DNA of 64,000 nt from Photobacterium sp. GJ3 (GTDB lineage Bacteria; Pseudomonadota; Gammaproteobacteria; Enterobacterales; Vibrionaceae): the NCBI RefSeq assembly GCF_018199995.1, contig NZ_CP073579.1, forward strand, positions 1,488,001 to 1,552,000, written 5' to 3'. The notes beneath the pieces are model-generated. The model searched no databases. It was not told the origin of the DNA and saw nothing but the letters and a program-made list of their open reading frames with translations. Below are positions 1 to 8,963 of the stretch, in pieces (within the stretch, counting starts at the first letter, position 1; every line of letters begins with the position of its first letter). A program made the translations under genes and the position numbers.

Positions 1-489
1 AATCCTATGTTGATTCGATCCATCTTAACGGTCCCTCAACGAAAAAAGCTCAAGCAACACCAAATTCAGAGAAAGGTGCTGTTTGAGCTCTATTACTCAT
101 ATCAAGTTAAATTGAGGCTTATGCCGAAGCTGCTCATGGTGATTCAACCGAGCGGTTTGCTCAGATTCTATTACCCCAAACGGATTCGTGATCAATAAGT
201 ATATTGACAATAAAATCAATAACTGGATTTATACTAGTGTGGCAATTCACAAGCTTGCAACATAAAATTGAATAAAAAGCAGCCACTTTTACCGTTTGAG
301 GTTTCGCTCAATAATTTTTACTAACCCCACAGAAAAAATGACCCGGGACGACCCATTTTTTAGCTTTGTGAAAATGAGCCAACTGCCAATCATCGCGTAT
401 GACTGCTTCGGGTGAAAAGTATTGCCCGAACCGATATAAGCCCTGGCCTCGCCTTCCATTCTGCTCAACTGCCCCGGCTCACTTCATAC
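1..489. other. non-coding or degraded stretch at the window edge
   Basis: No convincing gene is visible here. A 63-codon plus-strand ORF (7-198) has an arginine/lysine-rich, unrecognised translation. Frame 3 on the plus strand gives short protein-like stretches separated by stops (3-86 and about 114-194), which looks like the decayed tail of a gene lying mostly outside the window, possibly a mobile-element remnant. The stretch 200-480 holds nothing I recognise. Confidence is low because the upstream context is missing. Confidence 0.3.
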
Positions 490-619
490 AAAAGTGCCTG
501 TCCTTATTGCCCCTTTTCATACAAAAGTGCCTGTCCTTATTGCTCCTCTTCTTACCCCGCAGCAAAAGTGCCTATCCTTATTGCCCCTCTTCTTGCCCCG
601 CAGCAAAAGTGCCTGTCCT
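490..619. repeat. four imperfect tandem units with a 16-bp core
   Basis: The core AAAAGTGCCTGTCCTT occurs at 490-505, 523-538, 563-578 (one base changed) and 604-619, so the units are 33, 40 and 41 bp long. Between the cores lie pyrimidine-rich spacers; the last two are nearly identical. The complementary reading GGACAGGCACTTTT resembles sequence often found beside REP-associated tyrosine transposases in gamma-proteobacteria, but that link is from memory and no such transposase gene is in this window. The repeat sits directly after the SDR gene that ends the sugar-acid operon. Confidence 0.6.
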
Positions 620-635
620 TCCCTCCGGCCAACAT

Positions 636-1385
636 CTAGTAAATATGCATGCCGCCGTTCACATCGAGTGTGGCGCCGGTCATGTAACTTGACAGATCAG
701 AGGCAAGAAACAGGAAAGCGTTCGCCACGTCCTCGGCCGCACCCAAACGGTTCAACGGAATCGTTGTCAGGATCTTTTCCTTCATGTCATCGGTCAGCTT
801 ACCGCCGGTAATGTCCGTCAGGATCAGTCCCGGCGTGACACTGTTTATGCGGATATTAGCACCACCGAATTCCCGAGCCATCGCTTTGCCAAGCCCTAAC
901 ATTCCGGCTTTTGCGGCGCTGTAATGCGGCCCGCCGAAAATCCCGCCGCCCCGCTGGGCAGAAACAGAAGAGGTATTCACAATGGAACCGCCTTGCTGCT
1001 TCTGCATATGCGGCAATACCGCCTGACACATATACAGCATGCCACGCAGGCTGACATCCGTAACCTGCTCATAGTTTTGCGGGGTGATATCCAGAGTTTT
1101 GAGGGGCTGGGTGATACCTGCGTTATTGATAAGCACATCTACCCGCCCGCACCGTTCAACAACCGCGGCAATGGCATTGTCACACGAATTTTTATCCGTT
1201 ACGTCGCAGGCCACGCCAAAGGCTCGCTCGCCGACAGATGCCGCCGCTTCATCGGCCTGTTGTTGATTCAAATCGAGAATGGCGACAATCGCCCCCTGTT
1301 GATGGAACAAGTTTGCCGTATTTTTGCCAATACCTTTAGGACTGGCGGCACCGGTAATGACACAGACTTTATCCCCAAGAAGCAT
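636..1385 (-). CDS. SDR-family NAD(P)-dependent oxidoreductase
   Basis: This 249-residue protein is a classical short-chain dehydrogenase. The cofactor-binding motif TGAASPKGIG is at residues 11-20, with the usual TGxxxGIG pattern stretched by one residue; NNAG lies near residue 86, and the catalytic Ser, Tyr-x3-Lys (YSAAK) triad lies near 140-156. The C-terminal NGGMHIY ending is typical of FabG-like enzymes. It is the last gene of the minus-strand operon, starting 4 nt after the isomerase stop. With the neighbouring dehydrogenase it probably oxidises or reduces a sugar or sugar acid. FabG itself is unlikely from context. Substrate unknown. Confidence 0.85.
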   Translation of the reverse strand: MLLGDKVCVITGAASPKGIGKNTANLFHQQGAIVAILDLNQQQADEAAASVGERAFGVACDVTDKNSCDNAIAAVVERCGRVDVLINNAGITQPLKTLDITPQNYEQVTDVSLRGMLYMCQAVLPHMQKQQGGSIVNTSSVSAQRGGGIFGGPHYSAAKAGMLGLGKAMAREFGGANIRINSVTPGLILTDITGGKLTDDMKEKILTTIPLNRLGAAEDVANAFLFLASDLSSYMTGATLDVNGGMHIY

Positions 1386-1389
1386 ACAC

Positions 1390-2238
1390 TCACTCCTTTA
1401 AGTTCATTGTTTTGTTTAAATAGGCAATGGACGTTGCCAAGTCGTCCTCTATCTCTGGCATCGTTAGCAAATCCGGCTTTTTATAGGGTTTAGCATCATC
1501 ATTGCGTTGCAAACGGAAGGGCAACTCAAGGCTGAACGACAATGCTGAGAAATCTTCTGCTATGTGCGGTAGCAAGGTATCAAACGCTATTGCGCCCTCA
1601 CCCAACGCACAGAAGTGATAAACATGGTTACGATAATAGGCATCTTTGATATGCAGATGGGCACTGTAGGGAAGCGCCAGACGGGTATCTTCAACCGGAT
1701 CCAGATCCGGACAATGAGAAATGAGATTCCCCACATCGTAGTTAATACCGAATGCATCGCTGCCCAATCTCGACAGCAAAGGCTGAATATCTTTAGCGCT
1801 GTTTAAGATGTTATCCACACGATCGCCGGGATTTTCGAGACAGACAATAATATCGTGCGCTTTGGCAATGGCGGCCATTTCCGGTGCCAACTGAAAAAAT
1901 CGCGCTGCGGTTTCACGCGTAGCAGCGTTGGTAATCAACCGCTTTGCGCCCAGTTCTGCGGCAAAGCGCGCACGTACCTCAAACTGCGACAACGCGGTAT
2001 CGTCACCCAAATTGATATGGCCGGAAAAGGTCGGACATTGCTGGCCGAGCGAGTCCATCAGCCCAACCAGTTCCTGCGCATAGCCGACATTCAGGTCTGC
2101 ATCGGTAAATTCGTTGACGTAACCTTTGATAAACGCCAGTTCCACCTTCTTGATGCCAAGCCTGTGCATGGACGCGAGAATGTCCGGCATTGCGTATCCA
2201 TCGTAAGCGCCTGTGCTTACGGAAATATCTCGTTTCAT
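1390..2238 (-). CDS. sugar phosphate isomerase/epimerase-like TIM-barrel protein
   Basis: The 282-residue protein has the pattern of the xylose-isomerase-like TIM-barrel (AP endonuclease 2) fold. Visible landmarks are SGHINLG, CLENPGD with a metal-ligand Glu, GINYDVGN with an Asp, HIKD, and a late Glu in the SLELP segment. These match the divalent-metal site used by family members to interconvert keto and aldo sugars or epimers. Its start codon directly follows the stop of the upstream dehydrogenase gene, so the two are translationally coupled. The likely job is isomerisation of the dehydrogenase product before transketolase; this is inference, and the family is too broad to give a substrate. 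Confidence 0.75.
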   Translation of the reverse strand: MKRDISVSTGAYDGYAMPDILASMHRLGIKKVELAFIKGYVNEFTDADLNVGYAQELVGLMDSLGQQCPTFSGHINLGDDTALSQFEVRARFAAELGAKRLITNAATRETAARFFQLAPEMAAIAKAHDIIVCLENPGDRVDNILNSAKDIQPLLSRLGSDAFGINYDVGNLISHCPDLDPVEDTRLALPYSAHLHIKDAYYRNHVYHFCALGEGAIAFDTLLPHIAEDFSALSFSLELPFRLQRNDDAKPYKKPDLLTMPEIEDDLATSIAYLNKTMNLKE

Positions 2239-3135
2239 TTAGCCGTTACCTTCTTGTGAACCATTTCCGTTGATGAGGTCGTAACTGGTAATCACCTGAC
2301 TATCGTCGGCATTGTTCAGCCCTCGGCCTGATGTGGCGAGAAACATTTGCTGTGCAGCCGCTGCAAGCGGAAGCGCCACTTTGCTTGCATGGCCAGACGC
2401 CAGGACGATACCGAGGTCTTTGACGAAAATATCAACGGTACTCGTTACGGGAGGATCGGACTGCAACATTCGTGGGCCCCTGTCTTTAAGCATCCAGCTT
2501 GAGGCCGCAGATCCGCTTAAAATCTCAAGCAACACCTGCAAATCCACACCGGATTTTCGGGCCAGTGAAAACGCTTCAGCCAGCACGGCGATATGCACGC
2601 CGCACAACAGTTGATTGACCGTTTTCACCACGGCGCCCTGCCCGGGTTCGGTTCCGACGTGATAAAGCTTGTCACCCATGCTTTTCAACACTGGTACCAC
2701 CTGAGTAAACACAGCATCCGGGGCGGCTGCCATGATTGTCAGCGACCCATTTTTAGCCCCTGCAACACCACCGGAAACCGGTGCATCAATAAACTCACGA
2801 CCGGATGCCCGCACCGTTTTCGCCAACTCGCGGACACTGTCTGCCGGGCAGGTCGACATCAGAACAACGACAGCCTGTGGCGGTAATGCCTCAAGGGCAC
2901 CATCACCAGACAACACCTGCTCTGCCTGTTCTGCATTAACCACCATAAGCACCAACAGATCGGCTTGATGCACCGCAGCGGTTATCGAGTTACAGGCTTC
3001 GCCCCCTGCTTCTTTCAGTGCCTGAAGTGCCTTGGGGTTCATGTCATACCCCCGCACCTCAAATCCCGAGCCTAATAGATTTTTGGCCATCGGCAACCCC
3101 ATCGAGCCCAACCCGACAAATGCGATTTTGTTCAT
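2239..3135 (-). CDS. 3-hydroxyisobutyrate/L-threonate dehydrogenase-family oxidoreductase
   Basis: This 298-residue beta-hydroxyacid dehydrogenase has the Rossmann motif GLGSMG at 8-13, the substrate-binding DAPVSGGVAGA segment near 118-128 and the catalytic lysine in VVKTVNQ near 170. The VVNAEQ segment and GSAASSWMLKDRGPRML are typical of the LtnD (YgbJ) L-threonate dehydrogenase branch, as far as I can judge by eye. The enzyme would oxidise a 2- or 3-hydroxy acid with NAD(P). It lies between the TRAP large permease and the isomerase, but the usual LtnD partners (OtnK kinase, OtnC aldolase) are absent, so threonate itself is doubtful. Confidence 0.8.
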   Translation of the reverse strand: MNKIAFVGLGSMGLPMAKNLLGSGFEVRGYDMNPKALQALKEAGGEACNSITAAVHQADLLVLMVVNAEQAEQVLSGDGALEALPPQAVVVLMSTCPADSVRELAKTVRASGREFIDAPVSGGVAGAKNGSLTIMAAAPDAVFTQVVPVLKSMGDKLYHVGTEPGQGAVVKTVNQLLCGVHIAVLAEAFSLARKSGVDLQVLLEILSGSAASSWMLKDRGPRMLQSDPPVTSTVDIFVKDLGIVLASGHASKVALPLAAAAQQMFLATSGRGLNNADDSQVITSYDLINGNGSQEGNG

Positions 3136-3165
3136 ATATAGCTCCTTGCAGTTCGGCGATTCCGG

Positions 3166-4425
3166 TCAATACATGGTGAATGCCGGCACATATGAGATCA
3201 GCAGTAAGACCGTGAGTGCGACGAGGTAAAATGGCCACAGCTCTTTGACAATATTGCCGATTTTTTCCTTTGAGATAGCTGCAGCCACAAAAAGGGTGGT
3301 GCCTATCGGTGGGGTGAACAGGCCAATACTGAGGTTAACGGCAATCATGATGCCAAGCTGGATCGGATCCAGCCCAATGCTGTTACCTACAGCGACCAGT
3401 GTCGGCCCCAGCAGCAAAATAGCGGCGGGAAGATCCATGAACATGCCAATACACAGCAGCAAAATATTCATGGCCAGAATGATCATCCACGGGCTGGGAA
3501 AGGTTTCCTGCGCATAGGTCGCGATCTGATTGGGGATATGCTCGGTGATCAGTACATGCCCGACCAAGTTGGAGGCAATAATCACCAACATCACAATGCC
3601 TGTGGTCAAGGCAGTTGCAATCAGCGCATTGATAACGCGTTGAATCGTTAAATCACGGTAGATCAGCTGGCTGACTAACAAGGCATAAGCAACTGCGATA
3701 ATACTGACTTCTGTCGGTGTGGCGATACCGGCCCGCAATAACACAACAATAACCAGCGGCATGGCGAGTGCGGGGCCTGCATAGAAGAAAGCTTTCACTA
3801 ACCCTTTCACCGTAAAGGTATTTTTCAGCAGCGGGAACTTCCGGAAGCGGCCAGACAGATAGCAGACCATCATCATCCCACCCGCAAGCATCATGCCGGG
3901 TAAGATCCCTGCCACAAACAGCGATGCAATGGAGCTGTTGGACACCAAGGCATAAAGAATCAGTGGAATGGACGGCGGGATAAGACCAGCAATCACAGAC
4001 GACGATGCAGTCACCGCAGCACTGAAACTGCCCGGATAGCCTTCACGTTTCTGCCAGGGGATCAGCATGGAACCCAGGGCCGATGCTTCCGCCACCGCAG
4101 AGCCGGATACGCCGCCGAAAACAGTGGACCCCACCACAGTCACCTGACCAAGGCCACCATGAAAGCGCCCGACCAGATAAGCCGCAAAATCCACCAGTTT
4201 TTTCCCCAGCGTTCCGGACATCATCAGCCCGCCCGACAAAATGAAGAAGGGAATCGCCAACATGGGGAAGCTCTGGGTTGGCTGGAAAAGTTTCAGCACG
4301 GCAATCACGCTGGGTGCATCACCCACAAAAAGTACCGCTGCGCCAGCACTGATAATCAAGGCATACCCCACAGGGAATGCCAGCACCAGCATGACAGCGA
4401 ATAAAGCAATCATTAACGGGGTCAT
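3166..4425 (-). CDS. dctM: TRAP transporter large permease DctM
   Basis: The 419-residue, strongly hydrophobic protein is the large membrane subunit of a tripartite ATP-independent periplasmic transporter. Family landmarks are FFILSGGLMMSG, the GSTVFGGVSGSAVAEASALG stretch near residue 100, IPPSIPLILYA and the C-terminal TPPIGTTLFVAAAI segment, over roughly 11-12 membrane spans. It uses a sodium gradient to import the ligand delivered by DctP. Its start overlaps the DctQ stop by 4 nt (ATGA), so the two membrane subunits are co-translated. Full length for the family. Confidence 0.93.
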   Translation of the reverse strand: MTPLMIALFAVMLVLAFPVGYALIISAGAAVLFVGDAPSVIAVLKLFQPTQSFPMLAIPFFILSGGLMMSGTLGKKLVDFAAYLVGRFHGGLGQVTVVGSTVFGGVSGSAVAEASALGSMLIPWQKREGYPGSFSAAVTASSSVIAGLIPPSIPLILYALVSNSSIASLFVAGILPGMMLAGGMMMVCYLSGRFRKFPLLKNTFTVKGLVKAFFYAGPALAMPLVIVVLLRAGIATPTEVSIIAVAYALLVSQLIYRDLTIQRVINALIATALTTGIVMLVIIASNLVGHVLITEHIPNQIATYAQETFPSPWMIILAMNILLLCIGMFMDLPAAILLLGPTLVAVGNSIGLDPIQLGIMIAVNLSIGLFTPPIGTTLFVAAAISKEKIGNIVKELWPFYLVALTVLLLISYVPAFTMY

Positions 4426-4988
4426 TCTGTTACCTCCGCAGGAAGAACACGCTGACCAAACCTCTCGGCATCAATGAACAGCCACAGAAGGTTGGACAAT
4501 GCAGTCAGGGCAATGGCAGCAAAGCCATAAACCAACGCCATATAGGCATAACTGGAAGAAATCCCGGAAATAGGGAAAAGCTGGCTACCCGCGATACTGA
4601 CCACATCCAGACCGCTAATCGCCAGATAGCAAAACGTTGCCGTTGTGATCAGGTTTATGAGGAACATCAGTCCGCGGGTTGTTCCTTGACGGAGAAAGCC
4701 AATAATGGCATTGACCGCAATGTGCCTGCCACGCTGAGCTGCAGCAACAATCGCGCCCATCACCAACCAAGGGAACAGCAAGTTCGGCATTTCCGCCGGC
4801 CAGCCAAGGCTTTCCGTGGTGAGATAACGGACAATGACATCCGTACCCAGTGACAGAAACAGCGCGGAAATCGCTAATATAAAAATCGCCAGCGCCGTGT
4901 ATTCAATCAATCTATCCAGCCCGTTCAACAGCCGGGTCGCCATTCCCTTATCAGATTGCAGATGCATCAGTTTTCCTTGTACGTCCAT
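4422..4988 (-). CDS. dctQ: TRAP transporter small permease DctQ
   Basis: This 188-residue protein has four predicted membrane spans (about residues 32-53, 65-84, 104-125 and 147-170) and the small-permease pattern FPWLVMGAIVAAAQRGRHIAVN. It forms the membrane complex with DctM. A longer N-terminus than usual (about 25 polar residues) precedes the first span, so the true start could be an internal ATG such as residue 8 or 16. The gene is separated from dctP by 115 nt containing a strong hairpin, and overlaps dctM by 4 nt. Confidence 0.9.
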   Translation of the reverse strand: MDVQGKLMHLQSDKGMATRLLNGLDRLIEYTALAIFILAISALFLSLGTDVIVRYLTTESLGWPAEMPNLLFPWLVMGAIVAAAQRGRHIAVNAIIGFLRQGTTRGLMFLINLITTATFCYLAISGLDVVSIAGSQLFPISGISSSYAYMALVYGFAAIALTALSNLLWLFIDAERFGQRVLPAEVTE

Positions 4989-5075
4989 TTTGCTGCCTCC
5001 TTATAGATAAAGGGCTGGAAACAATGACTTTTGGTACACAACCGTTTAAGGATCAGCTATCGGTTGCCTAGATCA

Positions 5076-5096
5076 GAGGGGAACGGCATTCCCCTC
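5076..5096 (-). promoter_or_regulatory. intercistronic hairpin between dctP and dctQ
   Basis: A perfect 8-bp inverted repeat (GAGGGGAA / TTCCCCTC) with a 5-nt loop lies just after the dctP stop. It lacks a T-run on the minus strand, so it is more likely an mRNA-stabilising or partial-attenuation element than a full terminator. Such hairpins commonly keep the binding-protein message more abundant than that of the permeases. Confidence 0.5.
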
Positions 5097-5103
5097 ACAG
5101 CTG

Positions 5104-6078
5104 TCATTGACTTTGGGTGGACTCACGGACCAGTAAAGAGACCAATTCCGGATAGTCTTTTTTCCATTTCTCATACACGGGTTGGGTTGCAGCAACAAAG
5201 GCAGAATGCTCAACATCGTTAAACATCACTCCCGCAGCTTCCATTTCGGCCCGCAGTTGGGTTTCCTGCTCAACGAATGTTTTACGGTTAAAGTCACCGG
5301 CTTCTTTGGCGGCTTCCCGAATCGCAGCCTGATCATCCTGTGACAATCTGTCCCAGACGATCTTACTGGCTAAGAACGGGGTTGCTTCGTACTTATGGCC
5401 GGTAAAGGAAATGTACTTCTGCACTTCATACAATTTTGATGAGTAAATATTTGCCAACGGGTTTTCCTGCCCATCAACAACCCCTTGTTGCAGGGCAATA
5501 TACAGCTCGGAAAATGCCATCGGTGTTGGGTTGGCACCAAGGGTTTGGAAGATATCCACGGTCATGGTGTCTGGCGGTGTTCTCAGCTTGATCCCGGCCA
5601 GTTCAGAAGGCTTGGTAATCGGTCTGACGTTGTTACTCACATGGCGAATGCCGTTGTCCCAATACGCCAGGACGACCAGACCTTTTTGGGCGGCCAGCTC
5701 GCTCAGCTTATCACCTGCAGTCCCATCCAGCACCCGCCATGCATCCTGCTGGTTTGAGAACAAAAAGGGTAATCCCAGCAACGCGAATTCCGGAACAACA
5801 CTGGACGTTGTCCCCTGCGAGTTTGCACTGAACGCAATTGCGCCAAGGCGCATGGAGGTAATCGCCTCAGCATCATCTCCAAACTGGGCATTCCCACCGA
5901 CTTCAACTTTTATCCTGCCGTCTGTCTTTTCCTCAACCAATTTGGCAAATAGCAACGATGCTTCCGCTTTAGGGTTCCCATCGGCGGCATTATGCGCCAC
6001 ACGAAGCGTGGTTTCCGCCCATACCGGAGTTGCGGCAAGCGAGATAGCTAATGCCAAAGATGTCAGTATCTTTTTCAT
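5104..6078 (-). CDS. dctP: TRAP transporter substrate-binding protein DctP
   Basis: The 324-residue protein starts with a Sec signal peptide (residues 1-21, ending PVWA before ETTLRVAHN) and is the periplasmic ligand-binding subunit. Family signatures include ANSQGTTSSVVPEFALLGLPFLF, the GIKLRTPPD segment near residue 165 and TPMAFSELYIALQQGVVDGQENP. The arginine in KLRTP corresponds to the residue that normally salt-bridges a ligand carboxylate, so the substrate is probably an organic or sugar acid. It lies 91 nt after the transketolase C-subunit gene and 115 nt before dctQ. The ligand cannot be named from sequence. Confidence 0.92.
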   Translation of the reverse strand: MKKILTSLALAISLAATPVWAETTLRVAHNAADGNPKAEASLLFAKLVEEKTDGRIKVEVGGNAQFGDDAEAITSMRLGAIAFSANSQGTTSSVVPEFALLGLPFLFSNQQDAWRVLDGTAGDKLSELAAQKGLVVLAYWDNGIRHVSNNVRPITKPSELAGIKLRTPPDTMTVDIFQTLGANPTPMAFSELYIALQQGVVDGQENPLANIYSSKLYEVQKYISFTGHKYEATPFLASKIVWDRLSQDDQAAIREAAKEAGDFNRKTFVEQETQLRAEMEAAGVMFNDVEHSAFVAATQPVYEKWKKDYPELVSLLVRESTQSQ

Positions 6079-6169
6079 ATCGCGTTCCTTATTGAGAGAA
6101 ATTCTTGTCCCTTGTTATGCACATAACAGCCGTGTGCGCGTGACACACAGCCATATGTCGGCCCGTCGC

Positions 6170-7153
6170 TCAGAGCCATGCCTTCGCCTGAGCAACAATT
6201 CGGTTTACTGAAATTCCATATTTGTCATGCAGTGTCGGAAGCGCGCCCGCATCAAGAAACTGATCCGGCAACGCGATTTGATGGAAGTCGGTATGCACGC
6301 CGGCACGCGCCAAGACGCCTGCCACGGCTTCACCCAAACCGCCAACCACGGAATGGTTCTCTGCCACAATGACCAAGCGTCCGGGTTGGGCGGCTTCTTT
6401 CAGGATCGTTTCTTCATCCAGCGGTTTAATGGTCGGGACATGCAGAACAGACGCCCCCACATTATCTTTTTTCAACCGCTTGGAGGCCGCCAACGCACGC
6501 ATGGTCATCAAGCCAGAAGAAATAAACAGCACATCATTGCCATCGCACAGGCGCTTCGCTTTACCCAGTTCGAACTGGTAGTCATAGTCATCCAGAACCA
6601 ATGGGACCTTACCGCGTGGAAGGCGCATATAAACCGGCCCATTGTGGGCGGCAATCGCAGGAACGGCCTGCTCGACATCCAATGCATCACAGGGGTCGAC
6701 GATGGTCAGGTTGGGCATGGCGCGGAAAATCGCCAAATCATCCGTTGCCTGATGGCTGGGGCCATAACCGGTTGTCAGGCCCGGTAAGGCACAGGCAATT
6801 TTCACATTCAACTTTTCTTCGGCAATCGCCATGCAGATAAAATCGTACGCCCGGCGAGCCGCAAATACCGCGTAAGTTGTTACAAACGGTCGAGCCCCCT
6901 CACGGGCCATGCCTGCGGCCGCCATCATCAGTAATTGTTCGGCCATACCCATTTGATAAAAACGATCCGGGTGCTTTTCCGCGAAAATATGGAGGTCGGT
7001 ATATTTGGATAAATCTGCCGTCATGCCGACAATATCCGGCTGAGTGTCTGCCAGCTTCGCCAGTGCGTGACCAAATGGCGCTGAGACGGTTGTTTGCCCT
7101 TCCTCAGCAATGGAGGCAATCATTGCCGAGGTTTTCAAAGCCACTTTACTCAT
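6170..7153 (-). CDS. transketolase C-terminal subunit (split transketolase)
   Basis: This 327-residue protein contains the pyrimidine-binding and C-terminal transketolase domains. Visible landmarks are MGMAEQLLMMAAAGMAREG with the activating Glu near residue 93, GLTTGYGPSHQATDDLA with the substrate-binding His near 134, and a C-terminal Rossmann-like domain starting near GNDVLFISSGLM. The partner thiamine-diphosphate domain is encoded by the preceding gene, 51 nt upstream. Split transketolases are normal in secondary pathways such as apulose-4-phosphate or sulfo-sugar cleavage; in this operon it should move a two-carbon ketol unit from the imported substrate to an aldose acceptor. Confidence 0.88.
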   Translation of the reverse strand: MSKVALKTSAMIASIAEEGQTTVSAPFGHALAKLADTQPDIVGMTADLSKYTDLHIFAEKHPDRFYQMGMAEQLLMMAAAGMAREGARPFVTTYAVFAARRAYDFICMAIAEEKLNVKIACALPGLTTGYGPSHQATDDLAIFRAMPNLTIVDPCDALDVEQAVPAIAAHNGPVYMRLPRGKVPLVLDDYDYQFELGKAKRLCDGNDVLFISSGLMTMRALAASKRLKKDNVGASVLHVPTIKPLDEETILKEAAQPGRLVIVAENHSVVGGLGEAVAGVLARAGVHTDFHQIALPDQFLDAGALPTLHDKYGISVNRIVAQAKAWL

Positions 7154-7204
7154 GTCTGAATCCTTTTCGATGAGCCATTGCGAACGGTGTATTTTTTCGT
7201 GAGT

Positions 7205-8050
7205 TCAGGCACTGTGCGACGGCTTAAACCCGGCTTCCAACGCCTGTAATGCCTGCTCCCACTCCTCCGGTTCCACACGGATAAAGTGCGTTTTTTCTCG
7301 CTGCTCAAGAAAAGGGACGCCCTGCCCCATCCGGGTATCACAAATAATGACGCGAGGCCCGTTGAAATCACTCCGGCGTGCAGTTTCAAATGCCTGAGCG
7401 ACGGCCGAGAGATCATTGCCATCAACGCGCTGAACATCCCAGCCGAAGGCCTGCCACTTGTCGGCAAGTGGTTCGAAATTCAGCACCTGTCTTGACTGAC
7501 CGTCGGCTTGCTGGTTGTTGACGTCAACAATGGCGATAAGGTTATTCAGCCGCCAGTGACCGGCGGACATAGCAGCCTCCCAGGTGGAGCCTTCATCCAG
7601 CTCCCCGTCAGACAGAAGGTTATAAATAAAAGAGTCCGATGATTTTCTTTTCAGCCCGAGCGCCATGCCCACCGCAATGCCAAGCCCGTGTCCGAGCGAG
7701 CCACCGGTAATTTCCATACCCGGCGTGTAAGCCGCCATGCCGGACATCGGCAACTTGCTTTCGTCCGAACCATAGGTTTCCAATTCTTGTTCCGGCACAA
7801 TCCCCGCTTCGATCAACGCGGCATAAAGTGCAATGGCATAGTGACCGATGGAAAGCAGAAACCTGTCCCGGCCTTCCCATTCCGGATCCTCCGCCCTGTA
7901 TGTCAGCGCCTGAAAATACGCAACGGCCAACACATCCGCGATGCCAAGTGCCTGACCAACATAGCCCTGCCCCTGCACTTCACCCATGCGTAATGCATAA
8001 CGACGAATGTGGAACGCTCGTTGTTCTAACGTGAATTCAACCTGCTGCAT
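7205..8050 (-). CDS. transketolase N-terminal (thiamine diphosphate) subunit
   Basis: The 281-residue protein is the cofactor-binding half of a split transketolase. SIGHYAIALYAAL, the GGSLGHGLGIAVGMALGLK segment near residue 117 and the diphosphate/Mg motif GDGELDEGSTWEAAM followed by the NN pair near 170-175 are all present. It follows the regulator gene by 48 nt and precedes the C-terminal subunit by 51 nt. With that subunit it should form an alpha2beta2 cytoplasmic enzyme. No kinase is encoded anywhere in the operon, so whether it acts on a phosphorylated or free sugar is open. Confidence 0.9.
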   Translation of the reverse strand: MQQVEFTLEQRAFHIRRYALRMGEVQGQGYVGQALGIADVLAVAYFQALTYRAEDPEWEGRDRFLLSIGHYAIALYAALIEAGIVPEQELETYGSDESKLPMSGMAAYTPGMEITGGSLGHGLGIAVGMALGLKRKSSDSFIYNLLSDGELDEGSTWEAAMSAGHWRLNNLIAIVDVNNQQADGQSRQVLNFEPLADKWQAFGWDVQRVDGNDLSAVAQAFETARRSDFNGPRVIICDTRMGQGVPFLEQREKTHFIRVEPEEWEQALQALEAGFKPSHSA

Positions 8051-8098
8051 ACCTCACCTCAATTTTCTGATCCGCACGGAAATAACTCACTCACAGGC

Positions 8099-8794
8099 TC
8101 ACTCTTTTATCCACTCGAGCAGCCCTTTTGATTCCTCATCCCAGATTCGGAAATGAATATTCATGGCATCTTTGGCGGCGTCAGGATCGCGGTTTTTCAG
8201 CGCATCAATCACAGCTTGATGGGTATCGTTCGTTTTTGACATCGACTGACGCGATTGCCTGACCAACACGCGTCGGCGGTGTACCACCTCTTTCAACACC
8301 GAGGCCAGCCCCTGAATAATCAGGATGATCACGGGATTTCTTGTCATGTAAGCCAGATGCCGGTGAAAATCATAGTCCGCAGCGAGGCTTTCATGAACAT
8401 TGGGGTTTCCCATCTCCACCAGGTATTCCTCCAGCTTGGCGATATCAGCATCCGTGGCGTTATGCGCCGCACAGTAAGCAATTTCGCGCTCCAGCATTTC
8501 ACGGGCGGCTTCCAGCGCATCGACCGAAATAAAACCAAGCCTGAGAGCAATATCGAAATAAATTTGCACGAAGGCCGGTTGCGGCATTTGCAAGAATGTG
8601 CCGCTGCCACGCACGCGCTGAACAAACCCCAGATTTTCTAACGTGGCCAGTTGCTCCCTAACTAACGTTCTTTGCATGCTCAATAGTTCAGACAAATCAC
8701 GTTCCGAAGGAAGCCGTAATCTGCCTTTTTCGTCCGTTTTAGCGGTTTCAAGCACATCTCTTAATCGCTTAAAGGCATCCATGTCTGACCTCAA
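8099..8794 (-). CDS. GntR-family regulator with FCD domain (FadR subfamily)
   Basis: The 231-residue protein has an N-terminal winged helix (about residues 10-75, including LRLPSERDLSELLSMQRTLVREQL and RVRGSGTFL) and an all-helical FCD ligand domain. Candidate metal or ligand residues are the Asp/His of YDFHRHLAY, the His of THQAVIDAL and the late His of AMNIHFR. It is the first gene of the sugar-acid operon, so it is autoregulated. Two near-identical palindromes of the FadR-subfamily type lie upstream (8812-8824, 8964-8976). It most likely represses the operon until a pathway intermediate binds the FCD domain. Confidence 0.9.
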   Translation of the reverse strand: MRSDMDAFKRLRDVLETAKTDEKGRLRLPSERDLSELLSMQRTLVREQLATLENLGFVQRVRGSGTFLQMPQPAFVQIYFDIALRLGFISVDALEAAREMLEREIAYCAAHNATDADIAKLEEYLVEMGNPNVHESLAADYDFHRHLAYMTRNPVIILIIQGLASVLKEVVHRRRVLVRQSRQSMSKTNDTHQAVIDALKNRDPDAAKDAMNIHFRIWDEESKGLLEWIKE

Positions 8795-8811
8795 CTTTCA
8801 AAATACGTTGA

Positions 8812-8824
8812 TTGGTACAACCAA
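8812..8824. promoter_or_regulatory. proximal GntR operator palindrome
   Basis: TTGGTACAACCAA lies 18 nt upstream of the regulator start codon; the wider form ATTGGT-ACA-ACCAAT (8811-8825) is a perfect inverted repeat. FadR-subfamily regulators typically recognise TGGT-N3-ACCA cores like this, so the site is a likely operator at or below the operon promoter. Confidence 0.7.
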
Positions 8825-8963
8825 TATAACAAAAACATAACAAATCGATCACAACCGGTCAAATATTATTCATCAACAATAAACCTTTTAAAAACAACGA
8901 ATTAATTAAAAACCAAGAAAGAGATCGTTGTTATTGTGATATCTATCACTAATATACATTCAA

